Source: Flavobacteriaceae bacterium (GTDB lineage Bacteria; Bacteroidota; Bacteroidia; Flavobacteriales; Flavobacteriaceae). Taken from it: 64,000 nucleotides of DNA. The translations under genes and the position numbers were made by a program. Within the stretch, counting starts at the first letter, position 1; every line of letters starts with the position of its first letter. The stretch covers positions 62,001 to 126,000 of the forward strand of contig JAESRX010000007.1 in the NCBI GenBank assembly GCA_016764435.1, read 5' to 3'. Shown piece by piece: positions 37,783 to 46,805 of the stretch. The notes beneath the pieces were generated by a model that was not told where the DNA came from, ran no database searches, and worked only from the letters and a program-made list of their open reading frames with translations.

Positions 37783-39438
37783 ATGAATTGGATTTTAGGA
37801 CTTATTTTTATCTTGCTGTCATTTTTTTTAATTGCTCAGTATTACAGAAAAAAAAGAACAGAAAAATTGCGAGAATTTTTGATAAAAAACTGGGGTAAAC
37901 CTAGAAAAGATGATTTTTTTAATTTTTATAATATTTCACGTTACTTTGAAAATAATTTCCATAAAAAAGAAGCCTATCATAGTATCTCGGATGCTACAAA
38001 AGAGGATGTAGATTTGGAGGATCTTTTTAAGTTTGTAGACCGTACTACTTCAAAAATAGGGCAACAATACCTGTATTATAAACTTAGAACCATTGGAGGA
38101 AGAGAGGAGCTTATGGAATTTGGTGCCTTGAGTGATTTATTTTTAAAAGACCCTTCATTAAGGCTAGAGTCCCAGTGGATTTTATCCGTATTAAAAACAG
38201 AGGAAGCCTACGATCTAGAATTATTGATAAACGGGGAGCCTCTTAAAAAGCCACGTTATTTTAAGTTTATTTATGCATCGTCTATCGCTTCTGTAATTTG
38301 CTTAGGATTGGTCTTTGTGAGTCCAATATTTTCTTTGTTTTTACTACCATTGTTTTGTGTAAATACGGTGTTTCACTTTAAAAACAAGGACAATATAAAT
38401 TATTATATCAATGGGGTTTCTCAATTGACAAAGGCATTAAAAGTCTGTAAAAAACTGTTGTCTTTTCAGGAGTTGAAAGCGCAATTTGAAGAGGTTTCTT
38501 TTGTAAGTCATGTCCAGAAAATTCAATTAAAAACTGAATTCATAAAGTTTGAAAAAGCCTTATCAAGTGAATATGTGGCCTTGTTTTGGCTCCCCTTAGA
38601 AATTATTAAAATTCAGTTCAATTTAGAATTGTTAGTTTTCTATAGTTTTATTGAAGATATTACGAAGGAAAAACAACATATAGATAACTTATTTCAGTTT
38701 ATTGGGAAGGTAGATGTTGCCATTTCTGCAGCATCTGTTCGCTCCGGAAAATTAGAAACGTGTAGGCCAGTATTCGTTTCTGAAAAACACGTAATGGTAT
38801 CAGGAATAGTACATCCTTTAGTAGATAAATGTGTGGATAATAAATTGAATTTAGAAGGTGAAAGTTTATTGCTTACAGGCTCTAATATGTCAGGGAAATC
38901 TACTTTTATTAGAACCATGGCTTTAAACTCAATTCTGGCTCAAACCCTTTATTTTTGCTTTGCAAAAAGTTATCAAGCACCTTTTTTTAAACTCCATTCA
39001 TCCATTAGGGTTACAGACGATCTATCGGAGAAAACTAGTTATTACTTGCAAGAGGTTCTCGCGATTAAAAAACTACTACAGGCATCTAAATCTAAGGATC
39101 CTTGCCTGTTTATATTAGACGAAATATTTAAAGGAACCAACACAGTGGAACGTGTTGCAGCAGGGAAGGCTATTTTGTCTTTTCTTACTAAGGGAAATCA
39201 TACAGTATTGGTTTCTACACACGATATTGAATTGACGGAATTACTCGCAGAAGAGCATTATAAATTGCATCATTTTAGTGAGCAGATAGAAAATGAAACC
39301 CTGTTCTTTGATCATAAATTAAAAGAGGGAAAATTAACGACAAGAAACGCTATTAAGGTCTTAGAATTATATGAGTATCCGGATATTATTATTAAAGAAG
39401 CACGGAAAGTAGAGCGAGATTGTTTTGGGGGAATCTAG
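37783..39438 (+). CDS. MutS-family DNA mismatch repair ATPase-related protein (TM-containing)
   Basis: 551 aa; Walker A 'LLTGSNMSGKSTFIRTMALN', 'LFILDEIFKGTNTVERVAAGKAIL', 'VSTHDIELTELL'; N-terminal TM and central hydrophobic pair. Confidence 0.92.
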   Translation: MNWILGLIFILLSFFLIAQYYRKKRTEKLREFLIKNWGKPRKDDFFNFYNISRYFENNFHKKEAYHSISDATKEDVDLEDLFKFVDRTTSKIGQQYLYYKLRTIGGREELMEFGALSDLFLKDPSLRLESQWILSVLKTEEAYDLELLINGEPLKKPRYFKFIYASSIASVICLGLVFVSPIFSLFLLPLFCVNTVFHFKNKDNINYYINGVSQLTKALKVCKKLLSFQELKAQFEEVSFVSHVQKIQLKTEFIKFEKALSSEYVALFWLPLEIIKIQFNLELLVFYSFIEDITKEKQHIDNLFQFIGKVDVAISAASVRSGKLETCRPVFVSEKHVMVSGIVHPLVDKCVDNKLNLEGESLLLTGSNMSGKSTFIRTMALNSILAQTLYFCFAKSYQAPFFKLHSSIRVTDDLSEKTSYYLQEVLAIKKLLQASKSKDPCLFILDEIFKGTNTVERVAAGKAILSFLTKGNHTVLVSTHDIELTELLAEEHYKLHHFSEQIENETLFFDHKLKEGKLTTRNAIKVLELYEYPDIIIKEARKVERDCFGGI

Positions 39439-39509
39439 TTTTTGAAGGTGGTTTTTGGAGTTTTGTAGGGGTAAAAATGAGTTGAAATATCGCCTTCTAA
39501 AGTACTATA

Positions 39510-39545
39510 AATAGCCACTGTAAAAAAGCAGTGGCTATTCAAATT
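39510..39545. terminator. Rho-independent terminator
   Basis: AATAGCCACTG-taaaaaag-CAGTGGCTATT inverted repeat downstream of the MutS-like gene. Confidence 0.75.
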
Positions 39546-39675
39546 TTTGCTAATACCCCTATAAAACAACTTAGTTTTAAGTAGGAGATAAGGGGTGTGA
39601 TCTATGATTTATAACCGAGACTATATCCTTCGTTTTTTGTACAAGTCCTTTCAGTGAATTCCTTATGTTACCTGT

Positions 39676-40590
39676 TTAAACGGGAATACTTTCTCCTTCA
39701 GATTTTATGTTTTTTAGGCTGTCAAAATAAAAATCTACACGGCCTACGTTAATTCCGTATTTTCCTACTTGATTTACCAATACCTGTTTTCCTACGACGT
39801 TAGTTACGGAAGTAGGTTTGTCTAAAAAAGTATGGGTATGTCCTCCGATGATTAAATCTATATTTTTAGTTGCTGCTGCTAATTTCAAGTCAGAGATTGT
39901 AGTGCTGTCATGTTTGTAAGCGTATCCTAAATGTGATAGGCAGATAATCAAATCACACTGCTCTTCGTTTTTTAAGGTATCTGTGATCTGTTGACTTATT
40001 GCGATAGGGTCGTTGTATTTGGTTTCTTTGTAAAGTTGTTTTAAAACAAGACCGTCAAGTTCCACGCCTAGTCCAAAAACACCTATTTTTATACCTTCCT
40101 TTTTAAAGATTTTATACGGTTTTATCAGTCCGTCTAAAATAGTGTTTTTAAAATCGTAATTGGCATTTACAAAATCAAATTTAGCATGGGGTAATTGTTT
40201 ATAAAAACCATCTACACCATTATCAAAATCGTGATTCCCTAAAGTTGCCGCATCGTATTTTAGCATGCTCATGAGTTTGAATTCTAATTCGCCTCCATAA
40301 AAATTAAAATAAGGGGTGCCTTGAAAAATATCTCCAGCATCCAAGAGTAACGTGTTTGGGTTTTCTTTTCGAATGGCATTTATTAAGGTGGCACGTCTAG
40401 AAACACCTCCTTGATTTGGGTATTTTGGATGGTTGGCATCAAAAGCATCTATGTGACTGTGGGTATCATTAGTATGTAGGATGGTTATTTTTGTACGTGA
40501 ATCACTGCTAAAAGACTGTAATGATAAACCGCCTAATGTTAATCCTACGGTAGCTACTCCTGTGTTCTGTAAAAAGTTTCTTCTGTTCAT
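39676..40590 (-). CDS. 5'-nucleotidase/UDP-sugar diphosphatase family, N-terminal metallophosphatase domain (Tat-like signal)
   Basis: 'MNRRNFLQNTGVATVGLTLGGL', 'ILHTNDTHSHIDAF', 'DAGDIFQGTPYF', 'TLGNHDFDNGVDGF', 'IIGGHTHTFLD'. Confidence 0.93.
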   Translation of the reverse strand: MNRRNFLQNTGVATVGLTLGGLSLQSFSSDSRTKITILHTNDTHSHIDAFDANHPKYPNQGGVSRRATLINAIRKENPNTLLLDAGDIFQGTPYFNFYGGELEFKLMSMLKYDAATLGNHDFDNGVDGFYKQLPHAKFDFVNANYDFKNTILDGLIKPYKIFKKEGIKIGVFGLGVELDGLVLKQLYKETKYNDPIAISQQITDTLKNEEQCDLIICLSHLGYAYKHDSTTISDLKLAAATKNIDLIIGGHTHTFLDKPTSVTNVVGKQVLVNQVGKYGINVGRVDFYFDSLKNIKSEGESIPV

Positions 40591-40595
40591 AAGGC

Positions 40596-41372
40596 TTAAT
40601 TTATACGTTTAAAACGTTGGTCTAATCGTGTTTTTACGGTGTCTGTTTTTACAAAATAATCGATAATAGCAGCTCTAAATTTATAATCCAATTCGTGTAA
40701 GCTTACCGGGTTTGCAAAAAAGTTCATTTTATCTCCACCTTTTTGAAGGTAGTCTGAAGTGAGTACAAAATAATTTTTACTGCGGTCAAAAGGTTTGTTA
40801 TTGATGGTAAAGGTAGCGATGGAATCATTTTCAAGATGTAATTTCACTTGCTTGGATAGCGGATGTGCGCGGTTACTTTTATTGAGGTAATCTACCATTT
40901 CTACTACTTTTTCTCCTGTTAATTCTACGACAACAAGCATGTTTTCAAAAGGCATTAATTGAAATGCATGTCGGTTGGTGATTCCTCCTTTTCCAATGGA
41001 AGCACGAATTCCTCCGTGGTTAAATAATACAAAATCTATATCTTCCTGTGTGCGTTTATTAAAAACAGGATTGGCTTGTTCGTAGCATAAATCCGCGAGG
41101 AGATTCCCAAGACTGCTTTCAAGTTTTCCATCCCTAGAATTTAAATTTTCAGGGGTGTAGCTAATTATTGTAGACATTTCTTTGTCCACAGAAGTCCTGT
41201 AAGGCAGAATGTAATTATCTATCAAGCTATCGGTTTGGTATTTTTCATTCACGGGAATAAGACGTGTTTGTGTTTCTACCAATTGTTTTTTAGGGGAAGT
41301 ACAGGAAATCATCATTAAAAATAAAGCGCAAGTAGCGAGAAATTTAAAATTTAAAGGATTCATAGAGTGCAT
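40596..41372 (-). CDS. 5'-nucleotidase C-terminal domain lipoprotein
   Basis: 'LLADLCYEQANPVFNKRTQEDIDFVLFNHGGIRASIGKGGITNRHAFQLMPFENMLVVVELTGEKV', lipobox 'LMMISCTS'. Confidence 0.93.
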   Translation of the reverse strand: MHSMNPLNFKFLATCALFLMMISCTSPKKQLVETQTRLIPVNEKYQTDSLIDNYILPYRTSVDKEMSTIISYTPENLNSRDGKLESSLGNLLADLCYEQANPVFNKRTQEDIDFVLFNHGGIRASIGKGGITNRHAFQLMPFENMLVVVELTGEKVVEMVDYLNKSNRAHPLSKQVKLHLENDSIATFTINNKPFDRSKNYFVLTSDYLQKGGDKMNFFANPVSLHELDYKFRAAIIDYFVKTDTVKTRLDQRFKRIN

Positions 41373-41471
41373 GTTTTTAAGGGTTTGTTTGAGAGAAGTC
41401 TAGTTTGGAGCCTTCATAATTTTTTTAACAAAGTAATTTGATTAAATTTGTATACCTAAGTGTAAATATAG

Positions 41472-41999
41472 ATGATTTTTACAGGATTAAAACGGAAAAT
41501 GCTTCAATCTTTTTTTGATAAAAAGCAGCAAGAAAATAGAAATAAGAATCGCGTAAATGGTACCTGTAAAATTGTAAAGATAGGGGTGCTTTTAACAGAT
41601 AAAACGGAAAAAACATCCGTGATTACGGACCTTACAAAAACCTTTGGATTTACTAAAAATCAGCTTACATTTTTAGAATATAAACCTGCATTTGAAATTA
41701 AAAAAGAAGGAGCTACAGAAGGAGTGTTTGGAGATGGAGATTTTGGATGGTTTGGAGCTATTAAAAACCCATCAGTAGCACAATTTGTACAAACGGACTT
41801 TGATTTGTTAATAAACTACAGTCCAAGTATTCATTTATATATAGATACCTTAGTTTTACTTTCTAACGCTTCGTTTAAAGTGAGCCATGCAGGAATAAAT
41901 GACGAGTTGTATGATTTGGTGGTCGCTACAGGGCTGAAAGAAGTGGGGACATTGAATCAAGAAACAAAAAAATATTTACAGATTTTAAACAAATTATAA
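41472..41999 (+). CDS. DUF6913-like conserved flavobacterial protein
   Basis: 175 aa; 'FGDGDFGWFGAIKNPSVAQFVQTDFDLLINYSP'; immediately upstream of dapA. Confidence 0.75.
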   Translation: MIFTGLKRKMLQSFFDKKQQENRNKNRVNGTCKIVKIGVLLTDKTEKTSVITDLTKTFGFTKNQLTFLEYKPAFEIKKEGATEGVFGDGDFGWFGAIKNPSVAQFVQTDFDLLINYSPSIHLYIDTLVLLSNASFKVSHAGINDELYDLVVATGLKEVGTLNQETKKYLQILNKL

Positions 42000-42877
42000 T
42001 GAATAAATTTTTCGGAACAGGAGTGGCGTTAGTAACACCGTTTAATGCGGATAAATCTGTCGATGTGGTGGGGCTAGAACGCTTGGTAAAGTTTCAAATT
42101 TCCAATGGGATAAACTATTTGATAGTGTTAGGAACTACAGGAGAACCTGCAACACTTACTACTGAAGAAAAGGAACTTGTAAAAAACACCATAATTACTG
42201 CTAATAATGGCGCATTACCGTTAGTCTTAGGAATTGGAGGTAATAACACAGCCGCCGTTGTGAAAGCAATGAAGGATACGGATTTAAGTGATTTTGATGC
42301 AGTATTATCAGTGTCACCTTATTATAATAGACCAACTCAGGAAGGTATTTATCAGCATTTTATGGCCGTTTCCAAGGCGTGCCCTAAACCTGTTATTATA
42401 TACAATGTACCGAGTAGAACGGGGTCTAATATAGCGGTAGATACTGTCGTACGTTTAGCCAATGATTCTAAAAATATTATAGGGGTAAAAGAGGCCGCGG
42501 GAAGCATGGTGCAAGCCATGGCATTGATTCAAAATACTCCGAGTGATTTTTTAGTGATTTCTGGTGATGATGCCATCGCTTTGCCAATGACTTTAGCTGG
42601 AGGAGCAGGTGTAATATCTGTAATAGGACAAGGATTGCCAAAAAAGTTTGCTAAATTAATTGACTTAGGCCTGCAAAATGATGCTAAAAATTCCTTTACT
42701 TTACAGTATCAAATATTAGACAGCATAGATTTGATCTTTTGCGAGGGTAATCCTACGGGAATCAAAGCAATGCTTCAGCAATTAAATATTTGTTCTGACG
42801 AAGTTCGTTTGCCATTGGTGAAGGCTTCTGCAGATTTACATCGAAAAATAGAAACCTTTATTAAAAACTATAAATAG
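41999..42877 (+). CDS. dapA: 4-hydroxy-tetrahydrodipicolinate synthase
   Basis: 'GTGVALVTPFNADKSVD', 'VLGTTGEPATLTTEE', 'YNVPSRTGSNI', 'GVKEAAGS'. Confidence 0.97.
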   Translation: MNKFFGTGVALVTPFNADKSVDVVGLERLVKFQISNGINYLIVLGTTGEPATLTTEEKELVKNTIITANNGALPLVLGIGGNNTAAVVKAMKDTDLSDFDAVLSVSPYYNRPTQEGIYQHFMAVSKACPKPVIIYNVPSRTGSNIAVDTVVRLANDSKNIIGVKEAAGSMVQAMALIQNTPSDFLVISGDDAIALPMTLAGGAGVISVIGQGLPKKFAKLIDLGLQNDAKNSFTLQYQILDSIDLIFCEGNPTGIKAMLQQLNICSDEVRLPLVKASADLHRKIETFIKNYK

Positions 42878-42883
42878 TTTATT

Positions 42884-43402
42884 ATGATATCAGAAGCAAT
42901 TCAAGCAGCATTAAACAAACAAATTAGAATCGAAGGCGAGTCTTCACAAATATATTTAGCAATGGCATCTTGGGCAGAGCTTCAAGGATTAGAAGGTGTG
43001 GCTGAATTTATGTACAATCAATCGGATGAAGAGCGCATGCATATGTTAAAACTTTTCAAGTACGTAAATGAACGAGGAGGACATGCACAAGTAACACAAT
43101 TAGACGCGCCAGCACTAGAATTCGGCTCTTTTAAAGAAATGTTTGAAACCTTGTTTAATCACGAATTATTTGTATCTGAAAGTATTAATGAGTTAGTCCA
43201 TTTAACCTTTGAAAATAAGGATTATGCAACTCATAATTTCTTGCAATGGTATGTAGCTGAACAAATAGAAGAAGAAGCACAAGCACGTATGATTTTAGAT
43301 AAAATTAAATTGATTGGTGATAATTCTGCAGGCTTGTATTTGTTTGATAATGATATTAAGCAAATTTCTGCGGCAGCTCAAGCAACGGCTTCAGCGTTAT
43401 AG
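42884..43402 (+). CDS. ftnA: Ferritin
   Basis: 172 aa; 'EGESSQIYLAMASWAELQGLEGVAEFMYNQSDEERMHMLKLFKYVNERGG' and 'QIEEEAQARMILDKIKLIGD'. Confidence 0.94.
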   Translation: MISEAIQAALNKQIRIEGESSQIYLAMASWAELQGLEGVAEFMYNQSDEERMHMLKLFKYVNERGGHAQVTQLDAPALEFGSFKEMFETLFNHELFVSESINELVHLTFENKDYATHNFLQWYVAEQIEEEAQARMILDKIKLIGDNSAGLYLFDNDIKQISAAAQATASAL

Positions 43403-43431
43403 TATTAACATACAATTATGAATACAGATGC

Positions 43432-43460
43432 TTTAATATTGAGCTAGCTTGTTATTTTTG
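43432..43460 (+). promoter_or_regulatory. Candidate Bacteroidetes sigma-ABfr-type promoter upstream of bamD
   Basis: TTTA-N17-TATTTTTG, resembling TTTG-N17/19-TAnnTTTG; 60 nt upstream of the bamD ATG. Confidence 0.4.
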
Positions 43461-43519
43461 TGATTCATAAACCGAGTAAAATATTTTATTAATCCAACTT
43501 AAATAACTAATTTTGCAAA

Positions 43520-44353
43520 ATGCAAAAAATTAAAAATTTTTCAATCATACTGTTAGCCACTATTAGCTTAGTGTCATGTGGTGAGTACCAAAAAGTATTA
43601 AATAAAGGGACTAGACAAGAACAATATAAATTAGCAACTAAATTATACGAGCAACAAAAATTTTCTAAATCTTTGCAGTTATTCGAAAAGATAACACCTG
43701 CATATCGTGGAAAACCTCAGATGGAGCGTATTCAATTTATGGTTTCTCAGGCGCATTATAATACGAAGGACTATACAATGGCGGCCTATTATTTTGATAA
43801 GTTTGCGAAAAATTATCCAAATAGTTCTAAAAAGGAAGAAGCGTCGTTTTTAGCTGCTGATAGTTATTATTTAGATTCACCTAAATATAGTTTGGACCAA
43901 AAACAGACCAATGAAGCGTTAAATGCTTTACAAAATTTCATTTACGAATATCCAAATTCTGACCGTTTGCCATTAGCTAACAAGAAGATAGCAGAGCTTA
44001 CTTTTAAGTTAGAGAGAAAATCTTTTGAAATAGCAAAACAGTATTATCACATTAGTGATTACCGTGCATCGATTACTTCTTTTGATAATTTATTATCGGA
44101 TCACTTAGGGACTTCTTATAAAGAAGAAGCTTTGTTTTTTAAATTGAAAGCGGCACATGATCTAGGAGTAAAAAGTTATTTCACAAAGAAAGAAGCACGA
44201 TTAAATGAGGCTAAAAAAGCCTACGAAAAGTTTAATCGTAATTTTCCAGCCTCTGAATATAAAAAAGAAGCGGATAAGTTAATGAAGAATATTACTAAAG
44301 AAATAAACGTACTAGTAGCACTAACAGTAGAAAACGAAAGCAATGGATTATAA
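43520..44353 (+). CDS. bamD: Outer membrane protein assembly factor BamD
   Basis: 277 aa; lipobox 'TISLVSCGEY', TPR-like 'LYEQQKFSKSLQLFEKITPAYRGKPQMERIQF'. Confidence 0.93.
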   Translation: MQKIKNFSIILLATISLVSCGEYQKVLNKGTRQEQYKLATKLYEQQKFSKSLQLFEKITPAYRGKPQMERIQFMVSQAHYNTKDYTMAAYYFDKFAKNYPNSSKKEEASFLAADSYYLDSPKYSLDQKQTNEALNALQNFIYEYPNSDRLPLANKKIAELTFKLERKSFEIAKQYYHISDYRASITSFDNLLSDHLGTSYKEEALFFKLKAAHDLGVKSYFTKKEARLNEAKKAYEKFNRNFPASEYKKEADKLMKNITKEINVLVALTVENESNGL

Positions 44354-44669
44354 AAACACACAGGCAGAATTAACAACAGTAACTTATGATAAAGTTAAGA
44401 TTGAGTCGCCTACGCAGAACATTTACGAAGCTATTTCTATAATTGCAAAGAGAGCGACGCAAATTAATGGAGATTTGAAAAATGAGTTGGTTGAGAAATT
44501 AGAAGAATTTGCAACTCATAATGATAGTTTAGATGAGGTTTTTGAAAATAAAGAGCAAATAGAAGTGTCTAAATTCTACGAAAAATTACCAAAACCTACG
44601 GCGATTGCTGTACAAGAATGGTTAGAAGAGAGAATTTATCACAGAAATCCAGAAACGGATAATCAATAA
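44343..44669 (+). CDS. rpoZ: DNA-directed RNA polymerase omega subunit (RpoZ/Rpb6-like)
   Basis: 108 aa; 'NIYEAISIIAKRATQINGDLKNELVEKLEEF'; position between bamD and coaBC. Confidence 0.88.
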   Translation: MDYKNTQAELTTVTYDKVKIESPTQNIYEAISIIAKRATQINGDLKNELVEKLEEFATHNDSLDEVFENKEQIEVSKFYEKLPKPTAIAVQEWLEERIYHRNPETDNQ

Positions 44670-44688
44670 ATTTAATATTACAAGAGCA

Positions 44689-45900
44689 ATGTCTGTATTA
44701 AAAGGTAAGAAAATAGTATTAGGCATTTCAGCCGGAATAGCAGCCTATAAAACAGCACATCTTGTAAGATACTTTATAAAAGCAGGAGCCGAGATACGCG
44801 TTATCATGACTCCTGCTTCTAAGGATTTTGTAACACCGCTTACGTTATCTACCCTTTCTAAATATCCCGTAGCTTCTAATTTTTACAGTAAAAATGATGA
44901 CAGTGCCGTATGGAACAGTCATGTAGACTATGGATTATGGGCTGATTTTATGATTATTGCACCAGCTACAGCCAATACGATGGCTAAAATGGCACATGGA
45001 ATCTGTGATAATCTATTATTAGCTACTTATTTATCTGCAAAATGTCCTGTATATTTTGCGCCTACGATGGATTTGGATATGTATTTACATCCAAGTACAT
45101 TAAAAAATATGGCTACTTTAAGCGCGTATGGAAATATTTGTATTGCCGCTACTTCTGGAGAATTAGCCAGTGGATTGGTTGGAGAAGGCCGTATGGCGGA
45201 ACCTGAATCTATTGTCTCATTTATAGAAAAAGAGCTGTCGAAGGACTTGCCTTTAAAAGGTAAAAAAGTAATGATTACTGCGGGACCAACCTATGAATCA
45301 ATAGATCCAGTTCGTTTTATTGGGAATCATTCTTCTGGTAAAATGGGATTTGAATTGGCAAAAGAAGCGGCCAATTTAGGTGCGGAGGTTTTATTAATTG
45401 CAGGCCCTAGTAACGAGGTGCTCTCTCATTCCCTTGTGGAACGAGTGGACGTGGTAAGTGCGCAGGATATGTATGACGTGGCTCATGCAGGCTATCAAAG
45501 TTGTGATATTGTGATTTGCGCGGCAGCCGTGGCCGATTATAGGCCTAAAAATGTCGCCACTTTAAAATTAAAAAAATCATCGGGTGAATTAGCCCTTGAA
45601 TTGATTAAAACAAAAGATATTTTGGCATCACTCGGTGCTCAGAAACAAGGACAATTTTTAGTTGGTTTTGCCTTAGAAACTGATAATGAAATAAACAATG
45701 CCCTTGGGAAATTAAAAAAGAAAAATTTAGACCTAATCGTCTTAAATTCTCTCCAAGATAAAGGAGCTGGATTTAAAAAAAGTACGAATAAGGTCACATT
45801 AATTGATAAATCGGAAAAAATTTCGGAATTTAGTCTCAAATCTAAAGCAGCTGTTGCCGTAGATATATTTAACGAGATAATTTCTAAGATTAATGCGTAA
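44689..45900 (+). CDS. coaBC: Bifunctional phosphopantothenoylcysteine decarboxylase/phosphopantothenate--cysteine ligase
   Basis: 403 aa; 'GISAGIAAYKTAHLVRYFIKAGAEIRVIMTPA', 'ITAGPTYESIDPVRFIGNHSSGKMGFELA'. Confidence 0.97.
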   Translation: MSVLKGKKIVLGISAGIAAYKTAHLVRYFIKAGAEIRVIMTPASKDFVTPLTLSTLSKYPVASNFYSKNDDSAVWNSHVDYGLWADFMIIAPATANTMAKMAHGICDNLLLATYLSAKCPVYFAPTMDLDMYLHPSTLKNMATLSAYGNICIAATSGELASGLVGEGRMAEPESIVSFIEKELSKDLPLKGKKVMITAGPTYESIDPVRFIGNHSSGKMGFELAKEAANLGAEVLLIAGPSNEVLSHSLVERVDVVSAQDMYDVAHAGYQSCDIVICAAAVADYRPKNVATLKLKKSSGELALELIKTKDILASLGAQKQGQFLVGFALETDNEINNALGKLKKKNLDLIVLNSLQDKGAGFKKSTNKVTLIDKSEKISEFSLKSKAAVAVDIFNEIISKINA

Positions 45901-46780
45901 TATTTTTTTAGTAGCTTTCATGCTCATCGTAACGGTGTCTGTTCAGGCACAAGAATTAAATTGTTCTATTACTGTAAATGCAGATAAAATTTCAGGTTCT
46001 AATAAGCAGGTGTTTAAAACCTTAGAGAATTCATTGAGGGAATTTGTAAACAGAAAAAGATGGACAAAAGAAGATTATAAAATACAGGAACGTATAGATT
46101 GTAATATGACCATTACAATTACCGAATATTCAGGGGATGCGTTTAAAGGAAATATTCAAATTCAGGCGTCTAGACCTGTGTATGGTTCCGTGTATTCATC
46201 ACCAGTGTTCAATTTTAAAGATGATAATTTTTCCTTTAGCTATACTGAGTTCCAACCCTTGCAATACAGTAAGGATAATTTTGACTCCAATTTAGAATCC
46301 TTAATTACCTTTTATGTCTATACGATTTTAGGGATGGATGCTGATAGTTTTGAATTGCGTGGTGGAACTAAGTATTTTGAAACAGCGCAGAATATTTTAG
46401 TACTGGCACAGCAAAGTGGGTTTAAAGGATGGAATCAGAACGATGGAAATAGAACTAGATTTACCTTAATCGATAATTTATTATCATCCACCTATGAAGA
46501 TTTTAGAAATGCGACCTATGTTTATCATAGAAAAGGAATGGATATAATGGCTTCCGATGCTAAAAAAGGGAAATCCTTTATCGCAGAAGCGATACAATTA
46601 TTAAAAAAATTATACGATAGAAGACCAGAAGCCTATTTATTACGTGTTTTTATGGATTCAAAAGCCAATGAAATTACGGATATTTTTAAAGATGGCCCGT
46701 CATTCAATGCCAGTCAAGTGAGAAATAGTCTTCAGAAAATTTCTCCGCTAAATGCTGATAACTGGGTGAAAATAAAATAG
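45893..46780 (+). CDS. DUF4835 family secreted protein
   Basis: 295 aa; signal peptide, 'ELNCSITVNADKISGSNKQVFKTLENSLREFVNRKRWTKEDYKIQERIDCNM'. Confidence 0.92.
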   Translation: MRNIFLVAFMLIVTVSVQAQELNCSITVNADKISGSNKQVFKTLENSLREFVNRKRWTKEDYKIQERIDCNMTITITEYSGDAFKGNIQIQASRPVYGSVYSSPVFNFKDDNFSFSYTEFQPLQYSKDNFDSNLESLITFYVYTILGMDADSFELRGGTKYFETAQNILVLAQQSGFKGWNQNDGNRTRFTLIDNLLSSTYEDFRNATYVYHRKGMDIMASDAKKGKSFIAEAIQLLKKLYDRRPEAYLLRVFMDSKANEITDIFKDGPSFNASQVRNSLQKISPLNADNWVKIK

Positions 46781-46805
46781 TATTTTTGTGTAAACATATA
46801 GCATC

